A DNA stretch of 64,000 nucleotides. It comes from Pseudomonas izuensis. GTDB lineage: Bacteria > Pseudomonadota > Gammaproteobacteria > Pseudomonadales > Pseudomonadaceae. The notes under the pieces were generated by a model. That model was given only the letters and a program-made list of their open reading frames with translations, had not been told where the DNA came from and ran no database searches. Positions 8,128 to 17,259 of the stretch are shown here, in pieces (position 1 is the stretch's first letter; each line of letters begins with the position of its first letter). The stretch lies in contig NZ_WTFT01000009.1 of NCBI RefSeq assembly GCF_009861505.1, forward strand, positions 250,908-314,907, read 5' to 3'. The position numbers and the translations under genes are program-made.

Positions 8128-10251
8128 GTGTCATTGGGCTCGCCTTCACCCCGCTCGCCACTGGTACTGGCGCTGGTCTTCAGCTCGCCATTGCTCGCTG
8201 ACGACCTGTTCCTCGACAGCGATCCGTTGCCGCAGGTGCTCACGGCCACACGCCTGAAACAGTCGCCGGCCGCGGTCCCGGGCAGCATGACGGTGATCGA
8301 CAATGCCCTGATCACTGCCAGTGGCGCCCGGGATATCAGCGAGGTGCTGCGCCTGGTGCCGGGCATGATGGTCGGCAATATCAGCGGCAATCAGGCAGTG
8401 GTGAACTATCACGGGACCAATGCCACCCAGGCACGGCGCATGCAGGTGCTGATCGATGGCCGCTCGGTCTATCGTGCCGGACTGTCCATCGTGGACTGGA
8501 GCGACATCCCGGTGGCCATGGAAGACATTGAGCGCATCGAGGTATTCCGCGGTCCGAACACCGTCAGCTATGGCGCCAATGCCCTGATGGCGGTGGTCAA
8601 TATCATCACCCGCCATCCGGCCGACAGCCACGGTACGCGGATGAAAGTCACGCGTGGCCAACGTGGCATCGACGACTTTTATGCCAGCCAGGGCGTAGGT
8701 TGGGATGACGGCGATTTGCGCCTGTCGTTGTCTGGCCAGCAGGACGATGGTTTCGACACCGATCGCAACGGCGCCGATTACCACGATAGCCGCCGATTGA
8801 ACCGGTTCAGCCTGGACGTCAGCCAGGCGCTCAGCGAAAGGCAAAGCATCGATTGGCAATTGAACGCCAAGGAAGGCAGCAACCAGCGGCCGTATACCTA
8901 CCGCCCGGTGTTTTCCGGGATTACCAATTCTGGTAACAATTCCGACGTCACCGCCAAGGACTACGCTGGCTCGCTGCGCTGGAACCTCGACATCAATCCC
9001 GACCACAGCCTGTACATCCAGGGTACGGCCCAGCACTGGGACCGCCAGCAAACCTGGCGTGCCTGTGATGCCGAGGTCTCGTTCAGCCCGCAGTTGACCG
9101 AACTCTGGCAACTCAATCCGAACTACACCGAACGCCTGGCACGCAACATCGAGCAATTCATCGGTCCCGGCGCGCCCGCCGGCGATCCTGCCCAGCAGGC
9201 ATTGGCCAATCAGGTACTCGACCAATGGCGCAACGGTGCTCGACAGACGGTTTGCGGCGACATCGATCAAAGCACCCGGGAAACACGCTACGATCTGGAA
9301 CTGCAAGATACCCTGAGCCTGTCCGATAGCCTGCGCCTGGTCAGCGGCCTGAACTATCGTTACGACCGGGCAGACTCCGAGACCTACTTCAATGGCACCC
9401 TCGACGACACCACCTGGCGGACATTCGGCCAACTCGAATGGCGTGCCAGCGAACACTGGCTGCTGCAGGGCGGAGCCATGTTCGAAGACTCCCGCTTGAT
9501 CGGCAGTTCGCTGACCCCGCGGATAGCGGTCAATTACCTGATCAATCCGCGCCACGGTTTGCGCGCGGTGTACTCCGAAGCCATCCGTACTCCTGACATG
9601 TTCGAGAACAGCGTCAATTGGAGTTACCAGGTCACGAAGCTGCAGCCCGGCGCGTATGGCCAGTCCAGCGCCCGCTATTTCGTCAAGACCCGCGGCCCCG
9701 GCAACCTTGATCCAGAACACATGCGATCCCGGGAACTGGGCTACAACGGCTACTTTGCCGAATGGGGGATGGCCGTCGATGTGAAGCTGTTTCATGACGA
9801 AATCACCGGAATGATCAGCGAGCCACTACGCAACAATCAGTACATTGCGAGCAACGCCAATTCGGCACGCTTTTCGGGCGCTGAAACCCAGTTCGACTGG
9901 AGAATCGGCAATGCCGACCGACTACGCCTGACCTATGCCTACGTCGATGCCGACGCGAGCAACCCGCTGGACGCACAACAGACCGCTCGCAACAGCGGTT
10001 CCGCCGGTTGGCTGCGGGATTGGGGCCATGGCTGGAACAGCGCACTGTTCTACTATGGCGACGACGCCCTCAACGACTATCGCTTCGAACGTGTCGACAC
10101 ACGCATCGCCAAACGCATCGGCCTGGGCAAGGCGAGCCTGGAGCTAGCCGGCGTGATGCAGCAACGCCTCGACAACCAGCCCACCACTTTCGTCGACAAC
10201 AATTACGATGAACGTCGGGTGATGTATTTCAGCGCGGAGCTGGTCTTTTAA
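8128..10251 (+). CDS. TonB-dependent outer-membrane receptor
   Basis: A 707-residue receptor starting at GTG 8128 with AAGGA 7 bp upstream. After a signal peptide (hydrophobic core SPLVLALVFSSPLLA, cleavage near residue 24) comes a TonB-box-like LPQVLTATR. The plug follows, with the diagnostic run IERIEVFRGPNTVSYGANA and NIITR (about residues 133-160). The remainder is a 22-strand-type barrel ending in VMYFSAELVF; the terminal Phe is the usual outer-membrane assembly signal. There is no N-terminal signalling (STN) domain. A long loop of about 70 residues is bounded by two Cys (TWRACDAE and TVCGDID). It is followed after 1 bp by a periplasmic binding protein and then a sensor kinase. The ligand is unknown. 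Confidence 0.9.
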   Translation: MSLGSPSPRSPLVLALVFSSPLLADDLFLDSDPLPQVLTATRLKQSPAAVPGSMTVIDNALITASGARDISEVLRLVPGMMVGNISGNQAVVNYHGTNATQARRMQVLIDGRSVYRAGLSIVDWSDIPVAMEDIERIEVFRGPNTVSYGANALMAVVNIITRHPADSHGTRMKVTRGQRGIDDFYASQGVGWDDGDLRLSLSGQQDDGFDTDRNGADYHDSRRLNRFSLDVSQALSERQSIDWQLNAKEGSNQRPYTYRPVFSGITNSGNNSDVTAKDYAGSLRWNLDINPDHSLYIQGTAQHWDRQQTWRACDAEVSFSPQLTELWQLNPNYTERLARNIEQFIGPGAPAGDPAQQALANQVLDQWRNGARQTVCGDIDQSTRETRYDLELQDTLSLSDSLRLVSGLNYRYDRADSETYFNGTLDDTTWRTFGQLEWRASEHWLLQGGAMFEDSRLIGSSLTPRIAVNYLINPRHGLRAVYSEAIRTPDMFENSVNWSYQVTKLQPGAYGQSSARYFVKTRGPGNLDPEHMRSRELGYNGYFAEWGMAVDVKLFHDEITGMISEPLRNNQYIASNANSARFSGAETQFDWRIGNADRLRLTYAYVDADASNPLDAQQTARNSGSAGWLRDWGHGWNSALFYYGDDALNDYRFERVDTRIAKRIGLGKASLELAGVMQQRLDNQPTTFVDNNYDERRVMYFSAELVF

Positions 10252-10252
10252 G

Positions 10253-11185
10253 ATGAATCATTGTCCGCCACGCAAGATGCCAGGTGTTGGCCACCTGCTG
10301 GCGATGCTGTGCCTGGTGATCAGTGGCTGGCTGGCTTGCCTGTCAGCCGGCGCCGCGGACATCCTGTTGACCGGCGCCGAAGACAGCCCGGGCGTGCAAT
10401 CCTTCGTCCAGGCCCTGCGCGCATTGCGCCCTGGCGATCATGTACGGTTCCAGCCGCTGGCCGACATGCCATCACCAGGAAAAATCGCGGACGATGTCCG
10501 TTTGATACTGCTCGACCTGCCAAGCCTTGACTGGCGCCTGCAAGACGCCCAGGGCCCTGCGACACTGGTGCTGCGTATCAGCCGTTTGCAAGCGCGCCAA
10601 CACCTGGGCGACAGCGTGCCCCCACACCTCAGCCTGTTGTGGAGCGACCCGCCGCTGGAGCGCCAATTGCGCCTGACCCGAACGCTCCTGCCCCAGGTCA
10701 AGCGTGTCGGCGTGCTATATGACAGTCACAGCGAATTTCTGTTGAAAGAGCTGCGCCGGGCCGCTTATCCGCTCGGGCTCGAGGTGGTCACCGAGCGTTG
10801 GGACAACATCCAGGACAGTCGTCCATTGCAAACCTTGCTCAATAGCAGTGATGTGTTGCTGGGCCTCGATGACCCCGATCTGTACAACCCGAAAACCGCA
10901 AAAAACCTGCTGCTCAGCAGCTATTCGCGACAACTGGCGCTGATCGGCCCCAACGCCGGGTTCGTCAGGGCCGGGAGCCTGGCCAGCACCTACAGCGATC
11001 AGAGTGATTGGCTGGCGATTCTCGATGAATTGCTCGACCAGCCACCCGCCACGTGGCCGCGTACGCACTACCCGCCTCGCTTCAAAGTCTCAAGCAACCC
11101 GCAGGTGGCGCGTTCATTAGGTATTGAACAGATAAACGAAGCCTCTGTCGCAACACTGTTGGCTGAAAGAGAACGCCGTCCATGA
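10253..11185 (+). CDS. Periplasmic ABC-type substrate-binding-like protein
   Basis: A 310-residue exported protein. The N-terminal hydrophobic stretch (residues 13-34, ending in SAGAADI) looks like a signal peptide. The rest resembles the ABC_sub_bind type (PF04392): a KRVGVLYDSHSEF strand near residue 155, SSDVLLGLDDPDLYN, and the C-terminal YPPRFKVSSNPQVARSLGI motif. No ABC permease or ATPase genes are nearby. Instead it sits 1 bp after a TonB receptor gene and overlaps a sensor-kinase gene by 4 bp. The context suggests it captures ligand for signalling rather than uptake; this is inference. Confidence 0.75.
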   Translation: MNHCPPRKMPGVGHLLAMLCLVISGWLACLSAGAADILLTGAEDSPGVQSFVQALRALRPGDHVRFQPLADMPSPGKIADDVRLILLDLPSLDWRLQDAQGPATLVLRISRLQARQHLGDSVPPHLSLLWSDPPLERQLRLTRTLLPQVKRVGVLYDSHSEFLLKELRRAAYPLGLEVVTERWDNIQDSRPLQTLLNSSDVLLGLDDPDLYNPKTAKNLLLSSYSRQLALIGPNAGFVRAGSLASTYSDQSDWLAILDELLDQPPATWPRTHYPPRFKVSSNPQVARSLGIEQINEASVATLLAERERRP

Positions 11186-13083
11186 CCTTCCGTCGCCGTT
11201 GGGACATCAACACCCGCACCCAGTTGATCAGTCTGGGCCCTGCCCTTTTGCTGACCTTGCTGCTGATCAGCTTCTTTACCTTCGTGCGGATCCAGGACCT
11301 GCGCCAGGAACTCAACCACACCGGTCAACTCATCGCCAACCAATTGGCCCCGGCCACCGAATACGGGGTGATTTCCGGCAACAACGAGGTGCTGGAAAGT
11401 CTGCTCAAGGCCACCTTGGCCACGCCCAACGTACGGTTTCTGGAAATCCAGGACAATGACAACCGGATTCTGGTGTATGTCGAGCAACCGTCGGCCAGCC
11501 ATACCCACCCGCATCAGGTCGAAGTGTTCCAGGCGCCGGTACGGCTGCAGCGGATCCCGCTGCACAATGATTTTTTCCAGGACAGCAAAATCGCCACCAG
11601 CGGCCCCGCCGAGGATTACCTGGGCCGGGTGATCGTCGGCCTGTCCAGCGATGCCTTCAGTCAACGCCAGCAGGAAATTCTATTCAAGGCCGCGATTCTG
11701 GCGCTGTTCGCCCTGCTGTTTACCTTCGTCCTCGCCCGACGCCTGGCGGGAAGCCTGTCGCAACCGATCCGCGACATCGGCAATGCGGTCAAGGCGATCC
11801 AGGACGGGGACTACAAAACGCCGCTGCCCATTGTTGACGACACCGAACTGGGCGCCTTGTCGCAACACATCAATAACCTGGCCAGCGGTCTCGAACAGGC
11901 CAGTCGCGAACAGCACCAGGCCATGGCGCAACTGATCCAGACCCGTGAAGAAGCGGAAAAAGCCAACAATGCCAAGTCCGACTTCCTTGCCATGATGAGC
12001 CATGAACTGCGCACGCCGATGAATGGCGTGCTGGGCATGTTGCAGCTGCTGGAAACCACCGAGATGACCCCGGAGCAAGTCGAATACGCGGCGCTGGCGT
12101 CGGAGTCCACCGAGCATTTGCTCAAAGTCATCAACGATATTCTGGATTTCTCGCGCATCGAGCGCTCGGAACTGGAACTGGAACACATTCCGTTCAACCT
12201 TGCCGACTTGATCGGCAGCTGCGCCCAGTCGTTCCAGCACAGCGCCGCGCAACGCGGGCTCGATCTGCAATTGCAGATTGCGCAAGACATGCGCGAGTTG
12301 CAGGTCCAGGGCGACCCGACGCGGATCCGGCAGATTCTGGTCAACCTGATCGGTAACGCCCTGAAGTTCACCGAGCAGGGCCGCGTGTCTATCGAACCGC
12401 AGTGGCAGTCGCTGGATCATGAACTGGTGTGGTTCACCTGCACCGTGCGCGACAGCGGGATCGGCATTGCGACCGAAAACCTGGAATTGATGTTCAACGC
12501 GTTCCAGCAGGCCGACAGTTCTATTTCAAGACGTTACGGTGGCACCGGCCTGGGCCTGCCGATTGCCCGTACCCTCGCCGAGCGCATGGGCGGCACCCTG
12601 CGCGCCCAGAGCGAAGAAGGCCGTGGCTCGGTATTCACCCTGGAAATCCCGCTGGCGCTTTATCAGCAGCCACTCCAGGTTCCAGTCCCGCGGGCACCGA
12701 CAGGCAATGGTGATGGCGATGGCCGCAATGTGTTGCTGGTCGAAGACAATCCGGTCAATCAGACGGTCATCGAAGCCATGTTGCGCAGCCTGGGCTTTAC
12801 TGTCAGCGTCGCCGCCGATGGCGCACAGGCGGTGCGCAGTGCCGAGAGCCTGATTTTCGAAGCGGTTCTGATGGACTGTCGATTACCGGTCATCGATGGC
12901 TACGAGGCCACCCGACAGATTCGCCAACTGCCTGGTTGCACCGACTTGCCGATCATTGCCCTGACCGCCAATGCCTTGCAGGGCGATCGCGAAGCCTGTT
13001 TGTCGGCGGGGATGAACGATTATCTGGCCAAGCCCTTCAAACGTAATGATCTTCAGCAGATTCTGCAGCGCTGGGTGCAGTAG
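11182..13083 (+). CDS. Hybrid sensor histidine kinase/response regulator (PA1611-like)
   Basis: A 633-residue inner-membrane kinase. Order: TM1 (about 17-37); periplasmic sensor region (about 38-165); TM2 (about 168-188, AILALFALLFTFVLARRLAG); HAMP; a coiled coil (EQHQAMAQLIQTREEAEKAN); HisKA with H274 in MMSHELRTPMNG; HATPase with N box (LVNLIGNALKFT), DSGIGI and GGTGLGL; then a receiver with phospho-acceptor D565 (AVLMDCRLPVIDG). There is no C-terminal Hpt. In P. aeruginosa the kinase next to fabA is PA1611, which signals through HptB and interacts with RetS; by position and architecture this looks like its orthologue. Its start overlaps the binding-protein stop, so the periplasmic domain may read that protein. 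Confidence 0.88.
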   Translation: MTFRRRWDINTRTQLISLGPALLLTLLLISFFTFVRIQDLRQELNHTGQLIANQLAPATEYGVISGNNEVLESLLKATLATPNVRFLEIQDNDNRILVYVEQPSASHTHPHQVEVFQAPVRLQRIPLHNDFFQDSKIATSGPAEDYLGRVIVGLSSDAFSQRQQEILFKAAILALFALLFTFVLARRLAGSLSQPIRDIGNAVKAIQDGDYKTPLPIVDDTELGALSQHINNLASGLEQASREQHQAMAQLIQTREEAEKANNAKSDFLAMMSHELRTPMNGVLGMLQLLETTEMTPEQVEYAALASESTEHLLKVINDILDFSRIERSELELEHIPFNLADLIGSCAQSFQHSAAQRGLDLQLQIAQDMRELQVQGDPTRIRQILVNLIGNALKFTEQGRVSIEPQWQSLDHELVWFTCTVRDSGIGIATENLELMFNAFQQADSSISRRYGGTGLGLPIARTLAERMGGTLRAQSEEGRGSVFTLEIPLALYQQPLQVPVPRAPTGNGDGDGRNVLLVEDNPVNQTVIEAMLRSLGFTVSVAADGAQAVRSAESLIFEAVLMDCRLPVIDGYEATRQIRQLPGCTDLPIIALTANALQGDREACLSAGMNDYLAKPFKRNDLQQILQRWVQ

Positions 13084-13181
13084 TACAGGCCTTTCGAGCA
13101 TCTGCGACTGGCGTGAAAGGCGAAAGTGCGGCAGTCTTAGGCACCCGAACAGGCCCGAAAAGGGGCTTGAATAATAATTTC

Positions 13182-13199
13182 AGTGCACAAGTGTACATT
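13182..13199 (+). promoter_or_regulatory. FabR/DesT-like operator upstream of fabAB
   Basis: AGTGCACA-AG-TGTACATT is an 18-bp imperfect inverted repeat (6 of 8 pairs match) in the AT-rich stretch 130 bp before fabA. Size and sequence style resemble sites of TetR-family regulators that sense unsaturated acyl-CoA (FabR in enterics, DesT in P. aeruginosa). Assignment is by resemblance only. Confidence 0.45.
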
Positions 13200-13330
13200 C
13201 ATGTCCTTGGTGCTGTGACTTTCACCACAACGCAATAGTCTATGAGTAGGCTGCCGGTTCGAGGCATGAACGCTTCGATCGGCCGGGAAGATTTGCCCCA
13301 CCTGCCGCATGGGACTATTGAGGAGCTCGC

Positions 13331-13846
13331 ATGACCAAACAAAACGCCTTTACCCGGGAAGACCTGCTGCGCTGCAGTCGCGGTGAGCTGTTCGGCCCAG
13401 GTAACGCGCAACTGCCCGCCCCGAACATGCTGATGGTCGATCGCATCACCCTGATCAGCGAAGAAGGTGGCAAGTACGGCAAAGGTGAATTGGTCGCCGA
13501 GCTGGATATCACTCCGGACCTGTGGTTCTTCGCCTGCCATTTCGAAGGCGATCCGGTGATGCCGGGCTGCCTGGGCCTCGACGCCATGTGGCAACTGGTC
13601 GGCTTCTTCCTCGGCTGGCAAGGCTTGCCGGGCCGTGGTCGCGCCCTGGGTTCGGGCGAAGTGAAGTTCTTCGGCCAGGTCCTGCCGACCGCCAAGAAAG
13701 TCACCTATAACATTCATATCAAGCGTGTCCTGAAGGGCAAGCTGAACCTGGCCATCGCCGACGGTTCGGTAACTGTCGACGGTCGCGAAATCTACACCGC
13801 CGAAGGCCTCCGGGTCGGCGTATTCACCTCCACTGACAACTTCTAA
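13331..13846 (+). CDS. fabA: 3-hydroxydecanoyl-ACP dehydratase/isomerase FabA
   Basis: A 171-residue hotdog-fold enzyme. It dehydrates 3-hydroxydecanoyl-ACP and isomerises trans-2 to cis-3-decenoyl-ACP, the branch point of anaerobic unsaturated fatty-acid synthesis. The catalytic His is in [23 protein letters not shown] (about residue 71) and the partner Asp in the CLGLDAMWQ part. Length and sequence match FabA throughout. ATG 13331 is preceded by GAGGAG. fabB follows after 11 bp, so both form one transcript ending at the terminator at 15101. Confidence 0.97.
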   Translation: MTKQNAFTREDLLRCSRGELFGPGNAQLPAPNMLMVDRITLISEEGGKYGKGELVAELDITPDLWFFACHFEGDPVMPGCLGLDAMWQLVGFFLGWQGLPGRGRALGSGEVKFFGQVLPTAKKVTYNIHIKRVLKGKLNLAIADGSVTVDGREIYTAEGLRVGVFTSTDNF

Positions 13847-13857
13847 GGGTTATTCGC

Positions 13858-15078
13858 ATGCGCCGCGTCGTTATCACTGGTCTGGGCATTGTTTCGTGCC
13901 TGGGCAATGACAAAGAGACCGTCTCCGCTAACCTGCGTGCAAGCCGCCCTGGCATCCGGTTCAACCCGGAATATGCCGAAATGGGTCTGCGTAGCCAGGT
14001 TTCCGGCTCCATTGACCTCAACCTTGAAGAATTGATCGATCGCAAGATTTATCGCTTCGTCGGCCACGCAGCGGCTTATGCCTACCTGGCCATGAAAGAC
14101 GCCATTGCTGACTCCGGCCTGACCGAAGAGCAAGTGTCCAACCCACGTACCGGTCTGATCGCCGGTTCCGGTGGCGCGTCCACGCTGAACCAGATGGAAG
14201 CGCTGGATATCCTGCGCGAAAAAGGCGTCAAGCGCGTCGGCCCATACCGTGTGACGCGGACCATGAGCAGCACCGTTTCCGCTTGCCTGGCCACCCCGTT
14301 CAAGATCAAGGGCCTGAACTACTCCATCGCTTCTGCCTGCGCCACCAGTGCTCACTGCATCGGTACCGCCATGGAACAGATCCAGATGGGCAAGCAGGAC
14401 ATCGTATTCGCCGGCGGCGGTGAAGAAGAGCACTGGAGCCAGTCGTTCCTGTTCGACGCCATGGGCGCCCTGTCCAGCAAGCGCAACGACACGCCGGAAC
14501 AAGCCTCCCGCGCCTACGACGCCGACCGTGACGGCTTCGTCATCGCCGGTGGTGGCGGCATGGTCGTCGTCGAAGAGCTGGAGCACGCTCTGGCCCGTGG
14601 CGCGAAGATCTACGCGGAAATCGTCGGCTACGGCGCGACTTCCGACGGCTACGACATGGTTGCCCCGAGTGGCGAAGGCGCGATCCGCTGCATGCAGCAG
14701 GCGCTGTCCACCGTCGACACCCCGATCGACTACCTGAACACCCACGGCACTTCGACCCCGGTCGGCGATGTCGCGGAAATGAAAGGTGTGCGTGAAGTGT
14801 TCGGTGACAAGGCGCCGGCCATCAGCTCCACCAAGAGCCTGTCGGGTCACTCCCTGGGCGCCGCCGGCGTCCACGAAGCGATCTATTGCATGCTGATGAT
14901 GGAAGGCAACTTCATTGCCGGCTCCGCCAACATCGACGAGCTGGACCCGGAAGTGGCCGACCTGCCGGTGCTGACCAAGACCCGCGAAAACGCCACCATC
15001 GACACCGTGATGAGCAACAGCTTCGGTTTCGGTGGCACCAACGCCACCCTGGTACTGAAGCGCTGGCAGGGCAAGTAA
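13858..15078 (+). CDS. fabB: 3-oxoacyl-ACP synthase I FabB
   Basis: A 406-residue thiolase-fold condensing enzyme that elongates cis-3-decenoyl-ACP to commit it to unsaturated fatty acids. The active-site Cys is in [14 protein letters not shown] (about residue 163). The two catalytic His are in [11 protein letters not shown] and [14 protein letters not shown]-terminal [17 protein letters not shown] completes the fold. It is the second gene of the fabAB operon and is followed directly by a strong terminator. Confidence 0.97.
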   Translation: MRRVVITGLGIVSCLGNDKETVSANLRASRPGIRFNPEYAEMGLRSQVSGSIDLNLEELIDRKIYRFVGHAAAYAYLAMKDAIADSGLTEEQVSNPRTGLIAGSGGASTLNQMEALDILREKGVKRVGPYRVTRTMSSTVSACLATPFKIKGLNYSIASACATSAHCIGTAMEQIQMGKQDIVFAGGGEEEHWSQSFLFDAMGALSSKRNDTPEQASRAYDADRDGFVIAGGGGMVVVEELEHALARGAKIYAEIVGYGATSDGYDMVAPSGEGAIRCMQQALSTVDTPIDYLNTHGTSTPVGDVAEMKGVREVFGDKAPAISSTKSLSGHSLGAAGVHEAIYCMLMMEGNFIAGSANIDELDPEVADLPVLTKTRENATIDTVMSNSFGFGGTNATLVLKRWQGK

Positions 15079-15100
15079 TACCCCGCCGCTGAGCCGCACA

Positions 15101-15134
15101 AAAAAACGCCCCGACTGGTTCGGGGCGTTTTTTT
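15101..15134 (+). terminator. Rho-independent terminator of fabAB
   Basis: The AACGCCCCGA stem pairs with TCGGGGCGTT around a CTGGT-type loop, followed by a run of T. It starts about 25 bp after the fabB stop. A-rich flank on the left makes it potentially bidirectional. Confidence 0.93.
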
Positions 15135-15166
15135 CGCCTGAAGAAAACCTCGCGGCAAATATAAAC

Positions 15167-15264
15167 CCCTGTGGGAGCTGGCTTGCCAGCGATGACGCCG
15201 GCACAGCCAATATCACCATAGCCTGACACATCGCAATCGCTGGCAAGCCAGCTCCCACAGGGGT
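15167..15264. repeat. Paired REP element (REPIN 3)
   Basis: CCCCTGTGGGAGCTGGCTTG at the left is mirrored by the CCAGCTCCCACAGGGG type at the right, with an unusually well matched outer pair. It fills much of the 389-bp gap between fabB and the 62-codon gene. The rest of that gap holds only AT-rich, promoter-like sequence (TATAAA near 15412). Confidence 0.9.
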
Positions 15265-15467
15265 CTATGCCACTTCCAAACATGAAGCTTTTGTCATGAA
15301 ACCCAACGCTCTGCGACTGAATGTCGCGGATTTCGCGGGCTGCAGGACTGTTTCCATTTTTGTAAAAAACCCTTTCCAATCCTTAGCATTTACTTAGCAG
15401 GCTAACAAAATCTATAAAAGAGTCCTGCACATGCCTTGCTGCAGATAACAGAGATTGGAGCTAGCAG

Positions 15468-15656
15468 ATGACTGTAAAAGTAACTGAACGCGACGATTCA
15501 CATAAATCCCATGAAGGCGTAGCCGCCGGTATCCGGATCTGGGATGTGTACCAACAAGACCTGCTGGTCGGGATGTTCCATTCAGAGAAAGACGCCCACA
15601 ACTACAAGGCCGAACTGGAAGCACAGGAGCAGCAACGGGAACGTCGCTCCGCATAA
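15468..15656 (+). CDS. Small conserved hypothetical protein, 62 aa
   Basis: A 62-residue soluble protein, charged and acidic/basic-rich at the C terminus (KAELEAQEQQRERRSA), with a compact centre GIRIWDVYQQDLLVGMFHSEKDA. TTGGAG precedes ATG 15468, and a clean terminator begins 18 bp after the stop, so it looks like a true monocistronic gene. I recall similar short ORFs in other pseudomonads but know no function. The C-terminal half may be helical. Confidence 0.65.
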   Translation: MTVKVTERDDSHKSHEGVAAGIRIWDVYQQDLLVGMFHSEKDAHNYKAELEAQEQQRERRSA

Positions 15657-15673
15657 ACAATGACAGCATTGAA

Positions 15674-15708
15674 AACGACAAACCCCGCCATGAGCGGGGT
15701 TTGTCGTT
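15674..15708. terminator. Bidirectional terminator between convergent genes
   Basis: AACGACAAACCCCGC pairs with GCGGGGTTTGTCGTT around CATGA, about 15 bp of stem. It serves the 62-codon gene on the plus strand and the DUF2058 gene on the minus strand. Confidence 0.88.
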
Positions 15709-15726
15709 GTTGCAGTCTTCAGTCAA

Positions 15727-16269
15727 TCACCACATCAAATCATCAGGGATCTGATAAGCCGCGTACGGATCGTCTTCGGCAGCGACTTCTTCAGTCTTGA
15801 CGTTCATCTGCACGATGCGCTGCGGATCGCGTTCCTGGATCTTCAGGGCTGCTTCCCGCGGGATGACTTCGTAACCGCCGGCATGGTGCACGATGGCCAG
15901 CAAACCGTTGCTGAGCTGGTTGCGCATCAGCGTGTTCACCGAGAGGCGCTTGACCTTCTTGTCGTCGACGAAGTTGTAGTAGTCCTCGGTCGTCAACTTC
16001 GGCAAGCGCGTGGCTTCGATCAATTGCTTGATCTGCGCGACACGGGCCTTGGCCTCGGCTTTTTCCTGCTGCTGGCGGTTGAGTTCCTGATCGCGCTTGA
16101 CCTTCTCGGCCATGGCTTCCTGGGCTGCACGCTGCTGGGAATCATCGAGTTCGATCTGGCCCTTGTGGGCCAGGCGTTGTTGTTTCTGCTTGTCTTTGCT
16201 GACCTGCTTGGCCTGCTTCTGGTTGACCAGCCCTGCTTTGAGCAACTGGTCGCGAAGGGAAATGCTCAT
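15727..16269 (-). CDS. DUF2058 domain-containing protein (YaiL-like)
   Basis: A 180-residue, highly charged cytosolic protein. The N-terminal part (residues 1-85) is Lys/Gln/Arg-rich and almost certainly coiled coil (QAKQVSKDKQKQQR, DQELNRQQQEKAEAKARVAQ). The C-terminal globular part has KLTTEDYYNFVDDKKVKRLSV and GGYEVIPREAA, typical of DUF2058. Some members are annotated as nucleic-acid-associated, but the function is not established. It lies 28 bp downstream of mazG on the same strand and is probably co-transcribed. The ribosome-binding site is weak. Confidence 0.82.
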   Translation of the reverse strand: MSISLRDQLLKAGLVNQKQAKQVSKDKQKQQRLAHKGQIELDDSQQRAAQEAMAEKVKRDQELNRQQQEKAEAKARVAQIKQLIEATRLPKLTTEDYYNFVDDKKVKRLSVNTLMRNQLSNGLLAIVHHAGGYEVIPREAALKIQERDPQRIVQMNVKTEEVAAEDDPYAAYQIPDDLMW

Positions 16270-16297
16270 GGTGCTTATTACTCACTTAGGCAACTGC

Positions 16298-17131
16298 TCA
16301 ACCGCAGCTGGGCACATTCTTTTCCTGACGTTTGGCTTCGCCCCATAAGGCGTCCAACTCTTCGAGGGTGCAATCTTCCATGGGACGGTGGGTGTCGCGC
16401 AATGCCTGTTCGATAAAACGGAAGCGTCGTTCGAACTTGCTGTTGGCGCCACGCAGTGCGGTTTCCGGGTCGACCTTGAGATGGCGCGCCAGGTTGACCA
16501 CGGAAAACAGCAGGTCGCCGACTTCATCGGCAATCGCCGCCGGGTCGTTGTCGGCCATCGCTTCGAGTATTTCATCGAGTTCTTCACGGACCTTGTCCAG
16601 CACGGGCAAGGCATCGGGCCAGTCGAAACCGACCTGCCCTGCGCGCTTTTGCAACTTGGCCGAACGGGACAACGCGGGCAATGTCGCGGGGATGTCATCG
16701 AGCAAGGACAGTTGTTGCGGGGCGTCGGACTTCTCCGCGCGCTCTTCGGCCTTGATCTCTTCCCAACGCTGCTTGACCTGCTCTTCAGTCAGACGCGGGA
16801 CATCCAGCGGCGCATACAGATCACCGGTGGGGAATACATGGGGATGACGACGGATCAGCTTGCGGGTGATGCTGTCGACCACGCCATCGAATTCGAAGCG
16901 CCCTTCTTCCCGGGCCAACTGGCTGTAATAAACCACCTGGAACAGCAGATCGCCCAGCTCACCCTGCAAGTGATCGAAGTCACCGCGCTCGATGGCATCG
17001 GCGACTTCGTAGGCTTCCTCAAGGGTGTGCGGGACGATGGTCGCGTAGGTTTGTTTGATGTCCCACGGGCAACCGTACTGCGGGTCGCGCAGGCGGTTCA
17101 TCAGGTGCAATAAATCTTCAAGGCTGTACAT
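16298..17131 (-). CDS. mazG: Nucleoside triphosphate pyrophosphohydrolase MazG
   Basis: A 277-residue tandem MazG protein that hydrolyses (d)NTPs to NMP and pyrophosphate. The first domain carries CPWDIKQTYATIVPHTLEEAYEVADAIE and the ELGDLLFQVVYYSQLA helix, supplying the EExxE/ExxD metal ligands. The second domain repeats the pattern (KVREELDEILEA and DEVGDLLFSVVNLARHL). ATG 17131 was preferred over TTG 17134. It follows relA on the same strand with a REP pair in the 128-bp gap; the relA-mazG order is conserved in pseudomonads. Confidence 0.93.
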   Translation of the reverse strand: MYSLEDLLHLMNRLRDPQYGCPWDIKQTYATIVPHTLEEAYEVADAIERGDFDHLQGELGDLLFQVVYYSQLAREEGRFEFDGVVDSITRKLIRRHPHVFPTGDLYAPLDVPRLTEEQVKQRWEEIKAEERAEKSDAPQQLSLLDDIPATLPALSRSAKLQKRAGQVGFDWPDALPVLDKVREELDEILEAMADNDPAAIADEVGDLLFSVVNLARHLKVDPETALRGANSKFERRFRFIEQALRDTHRPMEDCTLEELDALWGEAKRQEKNVPSCG

Positions 17132-17151
17132 CAATCATCTCGCTTGATGAC

Positions 17152-17226
17152 CTGTAGGAGCAATGCTTGCTCGCGATGGCGGTGTGTCAGGTAAATCGCT
17201 ATCGCGAGCAAGCTTTGCTCCCACAG
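17152..17226. repeat. Paired REP element (REPIN 4)
   Basis: GTAGGAGCAATGCTTGCTCG at the left pairs with a GCGAGCAAGCTTTGCTCCCAC copy at the right. It separates relA and mazG. The spacer is short (about 25 bp). Confidence 0.88.
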
Positions 17227-17259
17227 GTTCCGGTTGCATCAGCATCCGTTGCGTATATT

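Noticed and set aside
8128..10251. The TonB receptor as the missing PirA
   Set aside because: It lacks the expected gene neighbours and size, has no Fur box upstream, and is in an operon with a binding protein and a kinase next to fabA.
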